Assembly: GCF_020921035.1 (NCBI RefSeq)
Contig: NC_063155.1
Location: forward strand, 31,737,294-31,801,293
Direction: 5' to 3'
DNA length: 64,000 nucleotides
Source: Rhodamnia argentea
Lineage: Eukaryota > Streptophyta > Magnoliopsida > Myrtales > Myrtaceae
The position numbers were made by a program, and so were the translations under genes. A model generated the notes under the pieces. It did not search any database, was not told the origin of the DNA, and saw only the letters and a program-made list of their open reading frames with translations. This document shows, piece by piece, positions 35,889 to 49,400 of this stretch (position 1 is the first letter of the stretch; each line of letters begins with the position of its first letter).

Positions 35889-36116
35889 GTGAGAAAATTG
35901 TCCAAAAAGTACGACACCCATTGTCTTTTTGCCAATTTAGTCCTAAACCTTTTAATTTCGCTAATTGAGTCGATCCGACTAATCTAGATAAAAAAAATTA
36001 CTGATGTGGACGCCAGCTATCCCGAATGGCATGGTTTATGATTAAATTGACAAAATTAAAATGTTTGACTGAATCGATAAAATTCATTAGATTTAAAACT
36101 TTTTGGACAATATTCC
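35889..36116. mobile_element. 228-bp MULE-type MITE with 9-bp TSD
   Basis: The left end gagaaaattgtccaaaaagt matches the reverse complement of the right end (ggaatattgtccaaaaagtt). The exact 9-bp repeat tgacgtggc flanks it (35880-35888 and 36117-36125). Internal blocks such as caatttagtcctaaacctttt and gatgtggacgcc are shared with the larger MULE-like elements at the left of the window. It is non-coding. Confidence 0.75.
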
Positions 36117-36129
36117 TGACGTGGCACAA

Positions 36130-37116
36130 TCCTGTTTTCATATAGCCAAAATTGTTTTCTTCTGCTTTTGGGGGGTGCCTTATTTTCAAACATCAATCAA
36201 GCCGATGATTTATGCGGACTGCACTTCTCTAGCTTTTTTTTTTATTAAGGGGTCAACAGAAGAAGCAAAGGAGACAGGTTTTGTAGGTCTACTCCCATGT
36301 TTCCCTTGTAACTACTTCACTAACTGAAGTATCCGCGCTCCTGTTTCTAAAAGAAATGATAAGACGTATGTCAGCAGTGTTGAATTAGGTGTGATAGCAA
36401 TGTCATTTCCTTCTTGTTCTTCCTGTATTTCGAGTAGGTAACGTCGCCACTTGCTTCTTCGGATGGATCAAGAAAAAAATTGAGCTCCGGAAAACAAACA
36501 CCAGCTGAAGATGTACACGACACTGGCTGTAGCCTAGAGGCACATCACTCCCAATATGGGTTGAATGATGAAATTTAACATCTGGAAGACCCAATGGCCA
36601 ATAAATAAATTAAAAAAAAAAATCAGGGAGGCGCGCAACACATGAAATTCTCGGACTTGTTTAAATAACCAGCCAATTGCATAATAAAAAAAACTGTTCA
36701 GTTCGATTAAATTGATGAAATAATGTGCATCTTATTCCAAATAAGAATATTTACATAACTCAACAATGAAAAAGGATGAAACACTCACCCGAATAATATT
36801 GAAAGAATTGAAAGATGATCTGCCTGTGAAAGAATCTTTTGAAAAGAAATACGCATCAGAGCAATTTCAAGTTCATCCAGGGTACAAAATCCAGCAAACT
36901 CTCAAACCACCCCGAGACTGCTCGGAAGGCTGTCATCACTGATCGTAGTGAAATCTGGACATCATGGGAGACCTGAAGCCATAATCATACATAATGTATC
37001 CTCGCAGCCTTTGTCAGCAAGTCTCTGATAAGATGGAAAATCTCTCATCCGTGTGGAACTGAACGGAATCCTGTTTAACACTTTTCAAGTCTCGCAAATG
37101 GCACTACAGAAACTGT
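36130..37116. other. NAA25 3' flank
   Basis: No gene seen. The part nearest 37116 should be the NAA25 3' UTR (minus strand). Confidence 0.4.
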
Positions 37117-40100
37117 TCAGATTTGTGAAATCTTCTGTTTTAGTGCGTTCAATGTTCTACATTTTGATTCACAAATTGAAAGAGTTTCAGAAAAAACTGC
37201 ACGTTGACCACTTACTATTTTCCGAACAAGATTATCAGGATCCCAAGATTCCAATGCTCCAGAGATTCTATCACCAAGTTCTTTACTGCCTGAAGAGCAC
37301 AGAGTCTCTAAAATCTGGAAAACTCGCCCAGGCCTTCCCTTTTGTACTTCACTCCTCATGGAAAGAAACGTGCCTTCCAGATTCTCTTCCTCATACTCTA
37401 ACTTCCTATTCTGATTTCTCAACCATCTCATAGCCTCTTCAAATGTACCACATAGAGACCGGATTGAATCGTGAACTACGCTGGATAAGGTCAAGACTGA
37501 TGGATCCGCGGATGCGCTTTTCTTTTTCTTCTTTCCAGATGGGACAGAAGTTCGGACATAACACTGAATTAGAAGAACACGCCAAGACAATGGCTCTGTA
37601 ATCAACCGAACTAACGTTTGAAAATCAGTACTGTGAAGAGATATTGGGTTACTCAGGAACTTAAGCCGCTCTAATATACACCTCTTGAGTAGGGTGTCAA
37701 CATCATGCCAACTACCAAACTTACGAGCCTCTCTCTCTTGCAAGTCAAATTCATGAGAATTCAACTTCCAAGCACTAGAGAAAACAGCCAAGTTCACCCA
37801 GTCGATCATGTCCACACCAAATACCTGCCCAAGTTAAGGGTAGAATAAGAAGATGATGATGAAGCCAATAAGGGTTAGGCGAGATACATGACTTTTCTTT
37901 TCATTTTTTTTTTCCAATAAAGGAAGCAAAACATTTTGTCCTCAACCATTCAAGTTTAAGACATGGATTACATATCTAGGAGTACTAGCAAAATCTAAGA
38001 CTGCCTGTTTTCTGAAGCAAGAGTGGCTGTCAGTTTTCATTAAGAATTATTAGTATGCAGGTACCACTTCTCCACAAGCAACATAAGCGAAATTCTAAAG
38101 AAAGAATGTAAGCATACCTCAGTCGATATTAAACCTCTACACACTTCCCCAAGCACTCCCAATGCATCAGATAAATGATAACCCAAAATCTTTGCATAGT
38201 GTTCAAGCAGGAGCTTCATCTCTGATGAGACATTAGGATTTGATACAGACCCATTCACTTCAACACCATCCTTGAATGATACTGAGGCACTCTGGATAGA
38301 GAGAGAGATCATTCGCGGAAGAAGGGCTTTCTTCTCAATCAATGTCCGAGTGTTGGCTTCCCGTTTCTTCATCTAGTTTAGTGGCAGAAAACCAAATTTT
38401 AGTCTGAAGTACTTAAAAGGAAGAAAACGAACGCATCGATCATGCAAAAAGAACTTCATAGAAGACAGTTCAACCAATAAGAATTATTCCTAGAAGACAA
38501 GGTCCAAGTACAGAACACATCTAGGGACAAGGAAGAGAGCAACCAGAATTTAAATGAGTCAACCTAAATGTCATTGGCGACCCCCAAAAAAAAAATAAAA
38601 AAATAAATGTCATCAATGGAGGAACTTTCTCAGATACTGAGTTACATACTTATGTCAATGAAATTATAGTGACCTGGGGGGAAGACAGGAAGTGCATTAT
38701 AAAAGGACCGTGAAATTTTAGTATGTGGTAGCAACAATGCTTCATGGTGCCAACCCCTTCTTCCCCAAAAATACAGTTTGTCAAAAGAGTAAAAAGAGAG
38801 TTGAGCAAGAACTAGTTTGTCAAAAGAGTAAAAGAGAGTTGAGCAAGAACTGTATGCCAAAAAATCTAGTTTCCCACTCCAGACGAAATAGTTGGCGTAC
38901 CAGAAGATTATTAGACGAAAATAGGATTATAATGATGTTCAATGTCTATACCATGATATGACAGAAAAGTAGATGATATTAATTCTTGCCAAGAATGGAC
39001 AGATCTTGGGATAGTAATACCATATATATTTGGCAATTTATTATTCCATAAAAAGGGAAAATGCTACCACTACAATCAAAATTTTATGAAAATCATGCTC
39101 GTCTTACATGTAATTATAAAATTTTCAGATTTCCTGACAAAAGTGCGCACAAGGCACCTCTTATGAATGGTTTTTGCCTTGGGGAAGTAAAAACGTGATA
39201 TCTGAATATGCGCTTTTACTCATTTTCAATATCATGAAAAATGAACTTACTGTCACTGGTTTAACTAGCCCATATAATCCAGCCTAAAGGGTTTGACTTC
39301 ATTGTGTGCCAATTTGGTCTATTTAGGCTTCTAAATCATGATATTGTGCAAAAATTTAGGCATATCAGAATCCACCAATTGCTCCATTGCAGTCACATCT
39401 CTCTAAACTCTCATGTTTTTCATTGACTACATACCTTTTTCTGGATAAAGGATTTCACTGATCACATGGATGTGATGGGAGATCCATATGGAAGAATGAA
39501 TTCTTACTGGAGCTGATGCCCACAGAATTCTCCAGCGCACACGTATGAAGATACAATTGAATTTCTATTTGGCATTTGCCACTCATAAAAAAACCAAACA
39601 AGTCAATCCTAAAAAAATCTTGCTAAAAAATGTTTCAAGTCTGCAAAAGGTGCGGTCTCATGTTACATGAGATCTAACATCCTAACTCCCTCCCACACAT
39701 ACCAGCCGTTTTCCCTTAGATGATTTTCCTACAGTGTAGCAAAAGCTCCTCCTTGTAAATCCATCAATCCTCTTCCAAAGAAAACTTCAACAACTAAAAG
39801 AAATATGGTGCTGATTTGGAAAAGATCTGCATCCAGAAGCATCTATATCCAATCATATATCGCATTTATTATTTTGTCCCCTAAAATTCTATAATCTATG
39901 AACTACTAAGACCATTTACTACAAGACTTGCGCAGGTGATCAACCCTGAGGACTCTTGAGATATAGTTACTTTTGGTAAGTAAATTTATTGAACTTAATA
40001 TTTTCAATGTTCTAACAAATGAACTTACAGTAGTTGGTTTAGTCAGTGCCACTAAAACACATATTCTAACCAAAAAGATCTCACTTTATTGGGTCACACA

Positions 40101-43100
40101 ATGTGTCCATTAATTAGTAACCTGCATAAATTGGTTATACAAACCTTCAAAGATTGCTGGTGCCAAATAGGGCCATGCAAGCTTTTCCATGCACACCCAC
40201 TCCAAGCCTGCCCACGACCTATAAGTGGCTGGCCGAAAAAAGCTGCCAAGCCCATGATCCGTTCTAATAGTTCTTGAATAAACACAGATTGCTTGACCAG
40301 AACCTCATGATCAAGTCTATCTGAAGTATATGCTTTAGCTGGTGCGATAAAGCTAAATGCTGTAATGGGAATCCATGGTTGTTTACATTTGAGGCTAGAT
40401 TATGCCACTTTTCCTGAGGCTGATGCTCATGAAGATTTCCCCTTCTCTCGCATCAAAATTAATTTGTTTTCTATTTCATTCCTGCTACTTATTGGTGAAC
40501 CAAACAAGTCATAATCCTTAAAATTTAGTTCTAACTTCACATCAGCAAAAAGCTGCACTCTCATGTTACATCATGTTACATCAGCTCTAACATTTTGACT
40601 TTCTTTCCACATCCCCACCGCCTTTTTTTTTCCCATGGGGTTTCTCTTGGCTTTGTATACATGTAGCCACCCTCCACCTGATGGCTTAAACTTCTCAATA
40701 GGATATTCTGACATGGTAATGGAGCCAACTTTCAATTTGTTCATGTCCCATTTAATGTTTTATTTTGGATCGAATTTCTAACAGCTGTCAATCGCTTTCT
40801 ACGTTGTAAATCAAGTTCTTCACTACACATCCACACAATCCTCATCCAAATTCAAAGAAACCAACTTTCTCAAACAAAAGAAAGATGGTTGTGATTTGGA
40901 AAAGATCTGCATCTAGTGCTAATCTGTGAACTCTTCAATTAACTATGAAACTTCCCACAGTGATCAGCCAAAGCTTGAGGAAAGACTGATTTTGGACACA
41001 TTTCAGCAATCAAATCCATCTCTGACGACCATATTTAGCATGACAATATAAGCAAAACATGGATTTGCATTTTCTGTCTGCTAGCAATTTTTTATTGATT
41101 GTACAAAGAGCTTCAAATCTAGAATATCAAACAACACTTTGCAAGCAATATTACATAAATGCATGTTATATATAGAGATGGAGCAATTGATGAAGTTGTA
41201 ACTTCTATACATAAATACATTTATATGAGAAAATATAGTAAAAATTCATTTAACAGTAAGTAGATTGAAGAGATGCTGCATGTAAACTGTCATAAACAAG
41301 CATGATGCATTCTCCAAAGAAAAAATATTAAGGAACAGCGAGTATGTGAAAAAACACTGGACGAGGATTCACTCACTGAAGAGATCAACTATCTAGCCAC
41401 ACAAAACAGTATGTTATCCACCTTTAATTAAGAGAAGTGAGTATTCATAAAAGGAAATTACGTAAGAAAAGGTTTAGAAAACATCCATACCAAGTTGTCT
41501 TTGGGAAAATGGGAAATCTCTCCAACTGGACCTGATAAAAAGTTGACAGCTTGAATTCAGGTTATCTATTCCACCAAAGAAAGTAGATATCTTTGTAAAT
41601 TAAAAAGAAACATATGCGCAGTCAAGAAGCAGGTGATAGTATCTTCTGCAGAACAAATAGCAAACTTGACAAAAACATTACAAATATCAACTGACCTAAA
41701 AGATAATTTTCCTCAGGTGTTGGCGTCCACCAAGGTCGAGACTCTAAATCTTCATTAAAGGTCAAAGACTTTGATCCAATCTCATTTGAGAGCTCAACAA
41801 AATGCATCCCATACTTTAAATTCTCAAGAATGCACTGAATAAGAGAGTAAAAATAGTCAAATTTCATTAGAGGTCAAAGTATTAGATCCATCTCACTTGA
41901 AAGCTGGACAAAGAGAATTCTCCCATTTCAGGTTCTCAAAATACACGGAATAAGAAAGTCATAATGAATGACTTCAAAGCATTCACAAATTATAATAACC
42001 CGTCATTCTGAACTAGGGCTATACCTCCACTTCGTCAACGTTACCAGCATTTTGCTTTAACTGCAAAATTGCTGATTCAATCCTGGCAAGTAAGTACTGA
42101 TTGGAGTTCTGCAACCTTTCCTTGAACTGAACAAATTCAATCGCCTGAAATACAATGTCCATCCAATGTAAATCGAGGGATTCTCCATCGACAAGCAACA
42201 ATGCATAGTTGCAGAATTGAAAGGCATAACAATGTATTCAGATGTTTACACGTATGAATGTCATCTAAATAACATATATGACCTCGAAAAAAAGCTGCAA
42301 AGAAATTTTTTTACGTTGTTTAAATTGCACATGCAACAGCAATCATTCATGTGACTTCCACCCCAGCTTAACTGCTTCAGTAAACGCCACACGCATTAGG
42401 TGAAAATCGTTAGATCAAAATTCAAAGTCAAAGAACAAAGGGTCTATCAGACCAACATATCACACATAGAAGTAAACAGAGAACATTTATTCGTTTCATC
42501 AATCTCTCAAGCAGGCAAAGCATAAAAAAATGGACTTAACATAAGGAAGACCATAAACAAATATCACTCGCAGTAGAACTAGCATCAACATAGTAATGAC
42601 TCCTAAAACATCATTCTGAACTAAAAAAATCAAACACAAGCAACAGTTAGAACGGAAAGGATCAGTTTACAATAACATGCTTTAAGCAGTAACAGATCAT
42701 ATGTCGCCAGGGATCTTTCGCATTGCAAACTTCTTAATATTTATCAATCCAAATTCTATTCTTAATTCAGCTTAAAAATTTGTTAACTAACAGAACTTAG
42801 TCGAAAAAAATCATCTGCAAAGTTCTATGCTCACTTGAGGAGCCTTCCGGAACTGACACTCGTCAGTGGATGAGAGAGTACTGGGAGGAAAAAAAAGGTA
42901 ATATGAGTGAGTGGAAGCTTCATTCAATTAATCCTCTCCACCACATACACCCAAGACTATTCTCATCTAGGAACACTAAAGACCCTATTTGATGGAGACA
43001 AGTATGAATAAATACGTGATAAATTAGTGTGTATAAGAACCAATAGGTCCATGAACATCTGCCAAACCATTTTATAAAATATGTTTCCTGCCAATGGAAA

Positions 43101-43376
43101 CACCAAGATCCTCCTCAGCACTCCCTCTTTTGGGTGAAAACTTAACATTTCTATTAAGGACCAATATCAGCAAATTCATTAAAGACATCTCTACTTATCT
43201 GGGCTCTGCTAAACTCGAACAAAAAATCAGAAACAAGTTTCTCCTCATTTTGATTATTTGACGATAAGAAACCAGCATTCATGCAAAGAACACTTGCAAG
43301 ACCCACAGATGCAGAAGCATACCTTAAAGGATTGCCGATTAACGTGTCCTAATGTGTGCCCCCATGGAGACTCTTT

Positions 43377-43417
<41 letters not shown>

Positions 43418-46400
43418 AGGGAGGGAGGGAGGGAGAGGGAGAGGGAGGGAGGCGCTCCATACAATCACATGAAGAAATACACACCTCATCGAGGAAGAAG
43501 AAACACATTCTAATCTATACAAGCTACTCATTCAAAGTAATTCATTGTTGTAGAGAAACAGAACTCCTTATTGAGTACAATATTGCAAAAGTGAAAACAT
43601 ACTTTTGAGTAATTTCTGTGTCGATACGCAAGAAATGTTAAATCTGCCGATTCTTTGAAATGATCATCCATAAACTTGAGGTAGTCCCTCAACAGAGTAT
43701 TGAGATCCATCCAAAGAGGGGAACCCAACATCTGTGGAAGAATGTTGTGCGAAACAGTTTCCAGCAAGATGTTCTTAACTTCCAAAGACTTGTACCTATG
43801 TATAAAGCAAGATGATTTGTCAGAATTGACCGTGGGAAGAGTGTTGTACGCATTATTCAAGTGCAATATAAATAGAAGCTGCCTTGATTAAGAAATGAGT
43901 GTTAACTTGTCAAGACCTTACCAGTCATATGCTAATGAAATGGCACCCAAGTGAGAATACAAATGCATTAATAAGATCTTGTACTGCCAGACATGCCTAC
44001 AAGCATAACAAATTCAAGTTATTTCCAGGTAGAAGCATCCAGACTTCGATTATCATACATTTCCCATGAAGAGAACTAGTAGAAATTTCAAATCATGTTT
44101 TGATTACCCAAAAACTAAATGACTTATTAATATAAATCTGTGCCTCAGATGTACATTTGCTTTCTTACACTTAACAAAAACATCAAGGACAAGCACATGG
44201 CTTCCAAGAGGAAGCAACGTACTTTTGAGCCTATGTGCTTCAACAGGAGATGTAGCTTTGAGAAACTTAGAGCATTTCCATCTCCAGAAGCTAGAACTTA
44301 ATTTGAAACTATGCTTCAGAGGCAGGTTATGATGAATTTATGAGAAATTTCTCAGATGCTGCTATATAAAATCACATGGAGACATCCAAAAAAAAAAAAA
44401 AAAAATTCCAATCAGAAATTATCACATCGAGACATCTGAAGACATAGCAGTCGAACAAAATGAGCATAAACAATTCGCAGCGGAAAAATGCTCCACCCCC
44501 TACAGCATACTGCTGCAATCACAAGTATACTAAATCTGTGGATCCAAGGGAGACTTCCATATTTTCTATGCATTAGGTACGAACAGCCTCCCACCCCCAA
44601 AAATGTCTAGTCAAAATGATTATAAAAGCTAGTTGAGTACAAGCTTGACTCAAACCTCTTCACTCAGAATAAGAAATCCCACACTAAGAATAGAAATAAA
44701 GGCTACACCAACAGTGTGCAGGTGACCAATCCAAAGTGTTAGCAATACTAAGATATTAAGTTTATTCTGCATATCTGTCATGGATTATGCATATATCTCG
44801 TTTGATATTGCATATCCTTGATTGATTATATTTGATATTATCTTTATGGTATTGCCTTATATAGTTATGTAATAAAGCCTATAAATAGGCTCGCTGTAGT
44901 CTTTTCTATTCATATCAAAATATACAAGTTCCATATTTCTCTCTTCCACATTATATTTCTCACGTTGGTATTAGAGCCTTCGTGCCCGATGCAACCCTAG
45001 TGCACTATGTGCACCCCGAGATCCCAGTGCACCCTTGCACCTCATGCACCCTGTGCCTCCCATTAATCCATAGCAAAATAAATCCATCCCCGTCTCTCGA
45101 GAATAAAGCATTCTTTTCTAAGTAAGTGCCATAGTAGTCGTGTTATGATGTCGGTGACATATCGCCTTGTCAAGCATTTTTCATGGAGATGGCTCTTCTT
45201 TCGATGCTAGCCACACGGGACGCATCGCTTAGTAACTATTTTTCAAGTCTGCCATATAGGCCGCATCGCTTAGTAACTATTTTTCAAGTCCGCCACATAG
45301 GCCGCTTGATGCTACGGCGCCAGCCGTATAGGCCGCATTGCTCGGATATTGTTTCACAAGCTAGCCAAATCGGCCGCTTGCTGTTTTCCCTCCGATTCTC
45401 GACGTTTCGCGTGTCATTTCAAGAAGTCGATACCACCACCAAACTTGCTACCGTCAAACAATCAACATATTGAAATCCCATTGTGCCCGACGTTGTTTAG
45501 TGCCGGTTTCGACCATTGCGCTATCTGAATGCATGGCGATCGAAGATTTGCTTTGGACATTGTTCGGATTGTTTTTCAAACTCAAGTTGATTCAACTCAT
45601 CTTGCGTTTGAGGGGGAATGTTAGCAATATCAAGATATTTATTTTATTCTGCATATCCGTCATGATAATGCATGTATCTCGTTTGCTATTACATATCCTT
45701 GATTGATTATATTTGACATTATCTTTATGTTATTACCTTATATAGTTATGTAATAAAGCCTATAAATAAGCTCATTGTAGTCTTTTCTATTCATATCAAA
45801 AAATACAAGTTCCATATTTCTCTCTTCCGCATTATATTTCTCAAGTTTGACAACGAGTCCTAAATACTCTTTATATTCATGTAGTTTCCTTCTACCTATC
45901 GCCTTAAGCTTTGGGTTGAACTTTCTAACATGGTATCGAGCCGAGTACTTATCCTTTTGTGAATGTGGGTGGTCAAAATTCCACGTGAATGTTCATTGTC
46001 AAAATTCCACGTGCTACTCGTAATCCGGCTTGCACGCGAGATGGGGTTTGACAACGGGTCCTAAATACTCTTTATATTCATGTAGTTTGCGTCTACTTAT
46101 CGGTTTAAGCTTTTGGATCGGACTTTATAACACAAAGTTTACTGAGGACTTCACTGATCCACAGCTCCAACAAATTCTACTTTTGGATGAGAGATGAATG
46201 ACAAATGAGAGTTCACAATACGGACACTTTTGTCAATGCATAATATCTGAATTTACAAGGGATAATCTGTCATCATAAAATTGGTTTCTTCTTGGGAGTA
46301 CCATGAAGTTGGATCTTGAGTACGAAATGGAAAACTTAATATGATTAGACTCATAAGGCTATTATAGTAGTTTCCACTAGCATTTTTTGCTAATTATCTC

Positions 46401-49400
46401 CAGACATATAAAAACTATCTCCACAAGCATTTTTCCTCTCACATTTCCTTCGATCAAAGGCCACTTTAACACTGCTCCTCACTAAATCAACCAATCTCCG
46501 TCTTACACTTTCAAAAGGTAATCAAGCATGAATGTTGTATATCTTCGTTTGAAAATTAAAAAAAAAAAAAAAACCACCAATATGTCAGCAGCAAATGCAA
46601 AACCATGTAGCCAGAGGCTCCATGAAAAGCCAACACATAGTGGCTGTTGCTAATACATCCTGCCACTTCACCCTCTTCAATTCACAACTAAGGGTATGAA
46701 ACCATTTTTTTTATACATAACGGCATATGCAAATTTAAACAAATTTACATGCAAAAAAGCTGAATAGTTTGCGACCAATTTGAAGACACAGCATGGCAAG
46801 AAAGTAAAAAGGCACATAAATTTTACCTTCGGATGGTTAATCCAAACTCCAAAACCATAATTGCGTCCAGGATGAAGCCAAAATATTGTGTACGCCAGAA
46901 TAACTATATCATAAGGCAAAATTGCAGATGTTATTACTGTATTACATGAATAAAATCACGAGTCACTGGTATATGACCATCAAATCCAGTTATAGATGAC
47001 ACACAACAGTATTTGTCAAGCAACTGAAAATGTACAGTTAACAAATGGATATCTGCACCCGATCACGCAACAATGTGCATTGTGACAGATTACAACTGAA
47101 GTTTTCCATGAGAAGATTTAGACATCTCATTGATCCCCTTAACCAATATGTAGAGAATGCCGACAAAACATATTACCACCCATTTTCCATTCAGTGCAGG
47201 AGACTAGACTAACCTACAATCATCATCATTGAACCGCCATCTAGCCACGAAGATAAGTTAAAACACACAGCTACCTAGCATACGAAAGATACATGATACT
47301 AAACATGCCAGCTCATCCAAAGAACCGATTAGTGTTAGCCACTGGCTCAAACTAAACACTTGTGATTGTTCAACTTTATGTGATACTTGCAGTTTTAATA
47401 AGTCTCTCAAATTCACTTAGTAGATTTATCAAGGCAGATAAGCAGAGAATCCAATATCCAGCATCTCAATAGTTGAAAACACTACTATCTTGTCCCAGTC
47501 CCACCCGTATCAACTAGGTGTCACAAGTAGTTCCTTGAGGGAGGAGGTCAACCTACATAGTTCCAATCAAATAAAATAGTCTTGAATCATGATCCCAATA
47601 ATTTTCATCCTCGTATCCTTCTCTGTTAAGCAGATTATTGGACAAAGATAAAAGACAAAGCAAACGAGCACAATAAACTTAACAGCTAAGACCACAAGAC
47701 AAAGATTCTGATTTCCGAAGTGTCTGCTTCTATGTATAAATAAAAATTTTATGCAATTGATGAAGGTGCTCCTCTCATTCTTTAGTTTAATAAAGCAGAA
47801 AGAATTTTATAGGCAGCAATGAAATGAAATGTTTCATATCTTAGTTGATTGAACATGTCAACCGAACATGCGGACCTCCAAAATGGGTTACTTTGTCGAC
47901 ATAAAATACCTGAATTAACACATTACACGCCATTGTTAAAAGCTCTTCGCCATGCATGCTCTCTTGTGGATCCAAGTCCTTTGAAAGAGGAAGATTCATA
48001 CAGAACATCTCTACCATCTTTACTGCAAGATCCTCGAGTCCTGCAAAGATCAGGAAAAGTTAGCATTGAACCAGTTAACTACTAATTGTTTGAATGAAAT
48101 AACTCATCTGCAAAAAAATCTCCTAAATCAAGGCACCCATTAATCAACAGAAAAAGTGAAGAACTCAATAGTATGCTCAATGATATGTAACAAGTTCAAA
48201 ATTTAATCCCATTACCGGATACACAACAAAAAATGAATATGCTCCATGTTATCAGTGTATAAAAGTTAGATAAGGGAATGCTGCAAAAAAAAAAAAAGTA
48301 ACATTGACTAATCACAAACATATAAAATGAGATTATGTTGGACGCACCACCCACAGTGAGCCCGTACATGTTTCCTAGAAATTGCTGAAACTTAAATATT
48401 GTAATTGACAGCCCCAATGCTTTCGCTGGCACTTGAGAAATTGTTGAAGAGCATTCCATCAATTTCTTAAACAGCTCCACTTTTTTATCTGATGACAAGA
48501 CTTGAACAAACACCTCGACATCAGAAGTGAAGCATGCTAAGTGGCCAAACCTGTCACAGAGACAAACAAAATGGCAGACAAGAAATAGCCACACCATAAG
48601 CAATAAATCTACAAATAAAAATGTGTGGAATCCAAAACACATTTCTTTGAATCTTCTGACCTGATGATATTAACCAAAGAATTTATGATTATATTGAACT
48701 TTGCAGCACTTGTACAGTCTATAATCACACAAACAAAGCCATTCTAAAATGATACAAGGTAGCAATATACCTAAAAAAATATTGTATAAGATCCTCCATT
48801 AACTTTTGCTCATCTCCTTTGCCATATAAGTGCTTTCTTCTTTCAATCTCCAGATTGGCAAGGTATGGACATCTTACAATATCATTTCCAAGGTTCTCTT
48901 GCAACTTATGCACAAAAGTTGATGCTCTTGTTATACGAGAATCAAACTGCGAATCCAAGTCACATCATTTGATGCATGAATACTAGTTGAAGTTAGCAAT
49001 TTAACAACACCAACAACCATAATAATAACAACAGTAATCCAGAAATCATTATTAAGAGGCCAGAAATCATTGTTAAGAGGAATGAGCAAGTACCACTTCA
49101 TCTGTCAAGGGAGATAATCTGCAGTCTGCACATTTAATAGCATCAATCCTATTTTCAATGGGTTCACTGCCCCAGGTTGGGTCATCCTCCAGCAAACAGT
49201 CCAGATAATGTTGGAGACACTCCCAGTCATCAGGGCTGCCAGAATATACAAACAAGATCAACAGCTATAAGTATATCTAAGGAGGATAGGTTGCTCATGA
49301 GATTGATTTTCCCTTAAACACACAACAATTACTCTCACAATCATTTTCAATTAAATGAAACAAGAACTTCTATTAAAAATGCTAGTGGACCAGGCTTCAG

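Larger units (their letters stand above)
44737..46132. mobile_element. TRIM-like retroelement with three partial/complete LTRs
   Basis: Lies in NAA25 intron 12. The exact 5-bp repeat caaag flanks it (44732-44736 and 46133-46137). In order: LTR part A (44737-44962); a primer-binding-like site tggtattagagcc (44966-44978), similar to the initiator-tRNA-Met site tggtatcagagc; non-coding interior; polypurine tract gagggggaa (45610-45618); a complete LTR, A plus B (45619-45930, 312 bp); a second site tggtatcgagccga (45931-45944); a 101-bp spacer ending gagatgggg; and LTR part B alone (46046-46132). The middle LTR has perfect inverted ends TGTTAG...CTAACA. No gag or pol is present, which with the small size fits TRIM-type elements. 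Confidence 0.75.

Noticed and set aside
37053-37433. 126-codon + strand frame at the NAA25 3' end
   Set aside because: Antisense to the last NAA25 exon.
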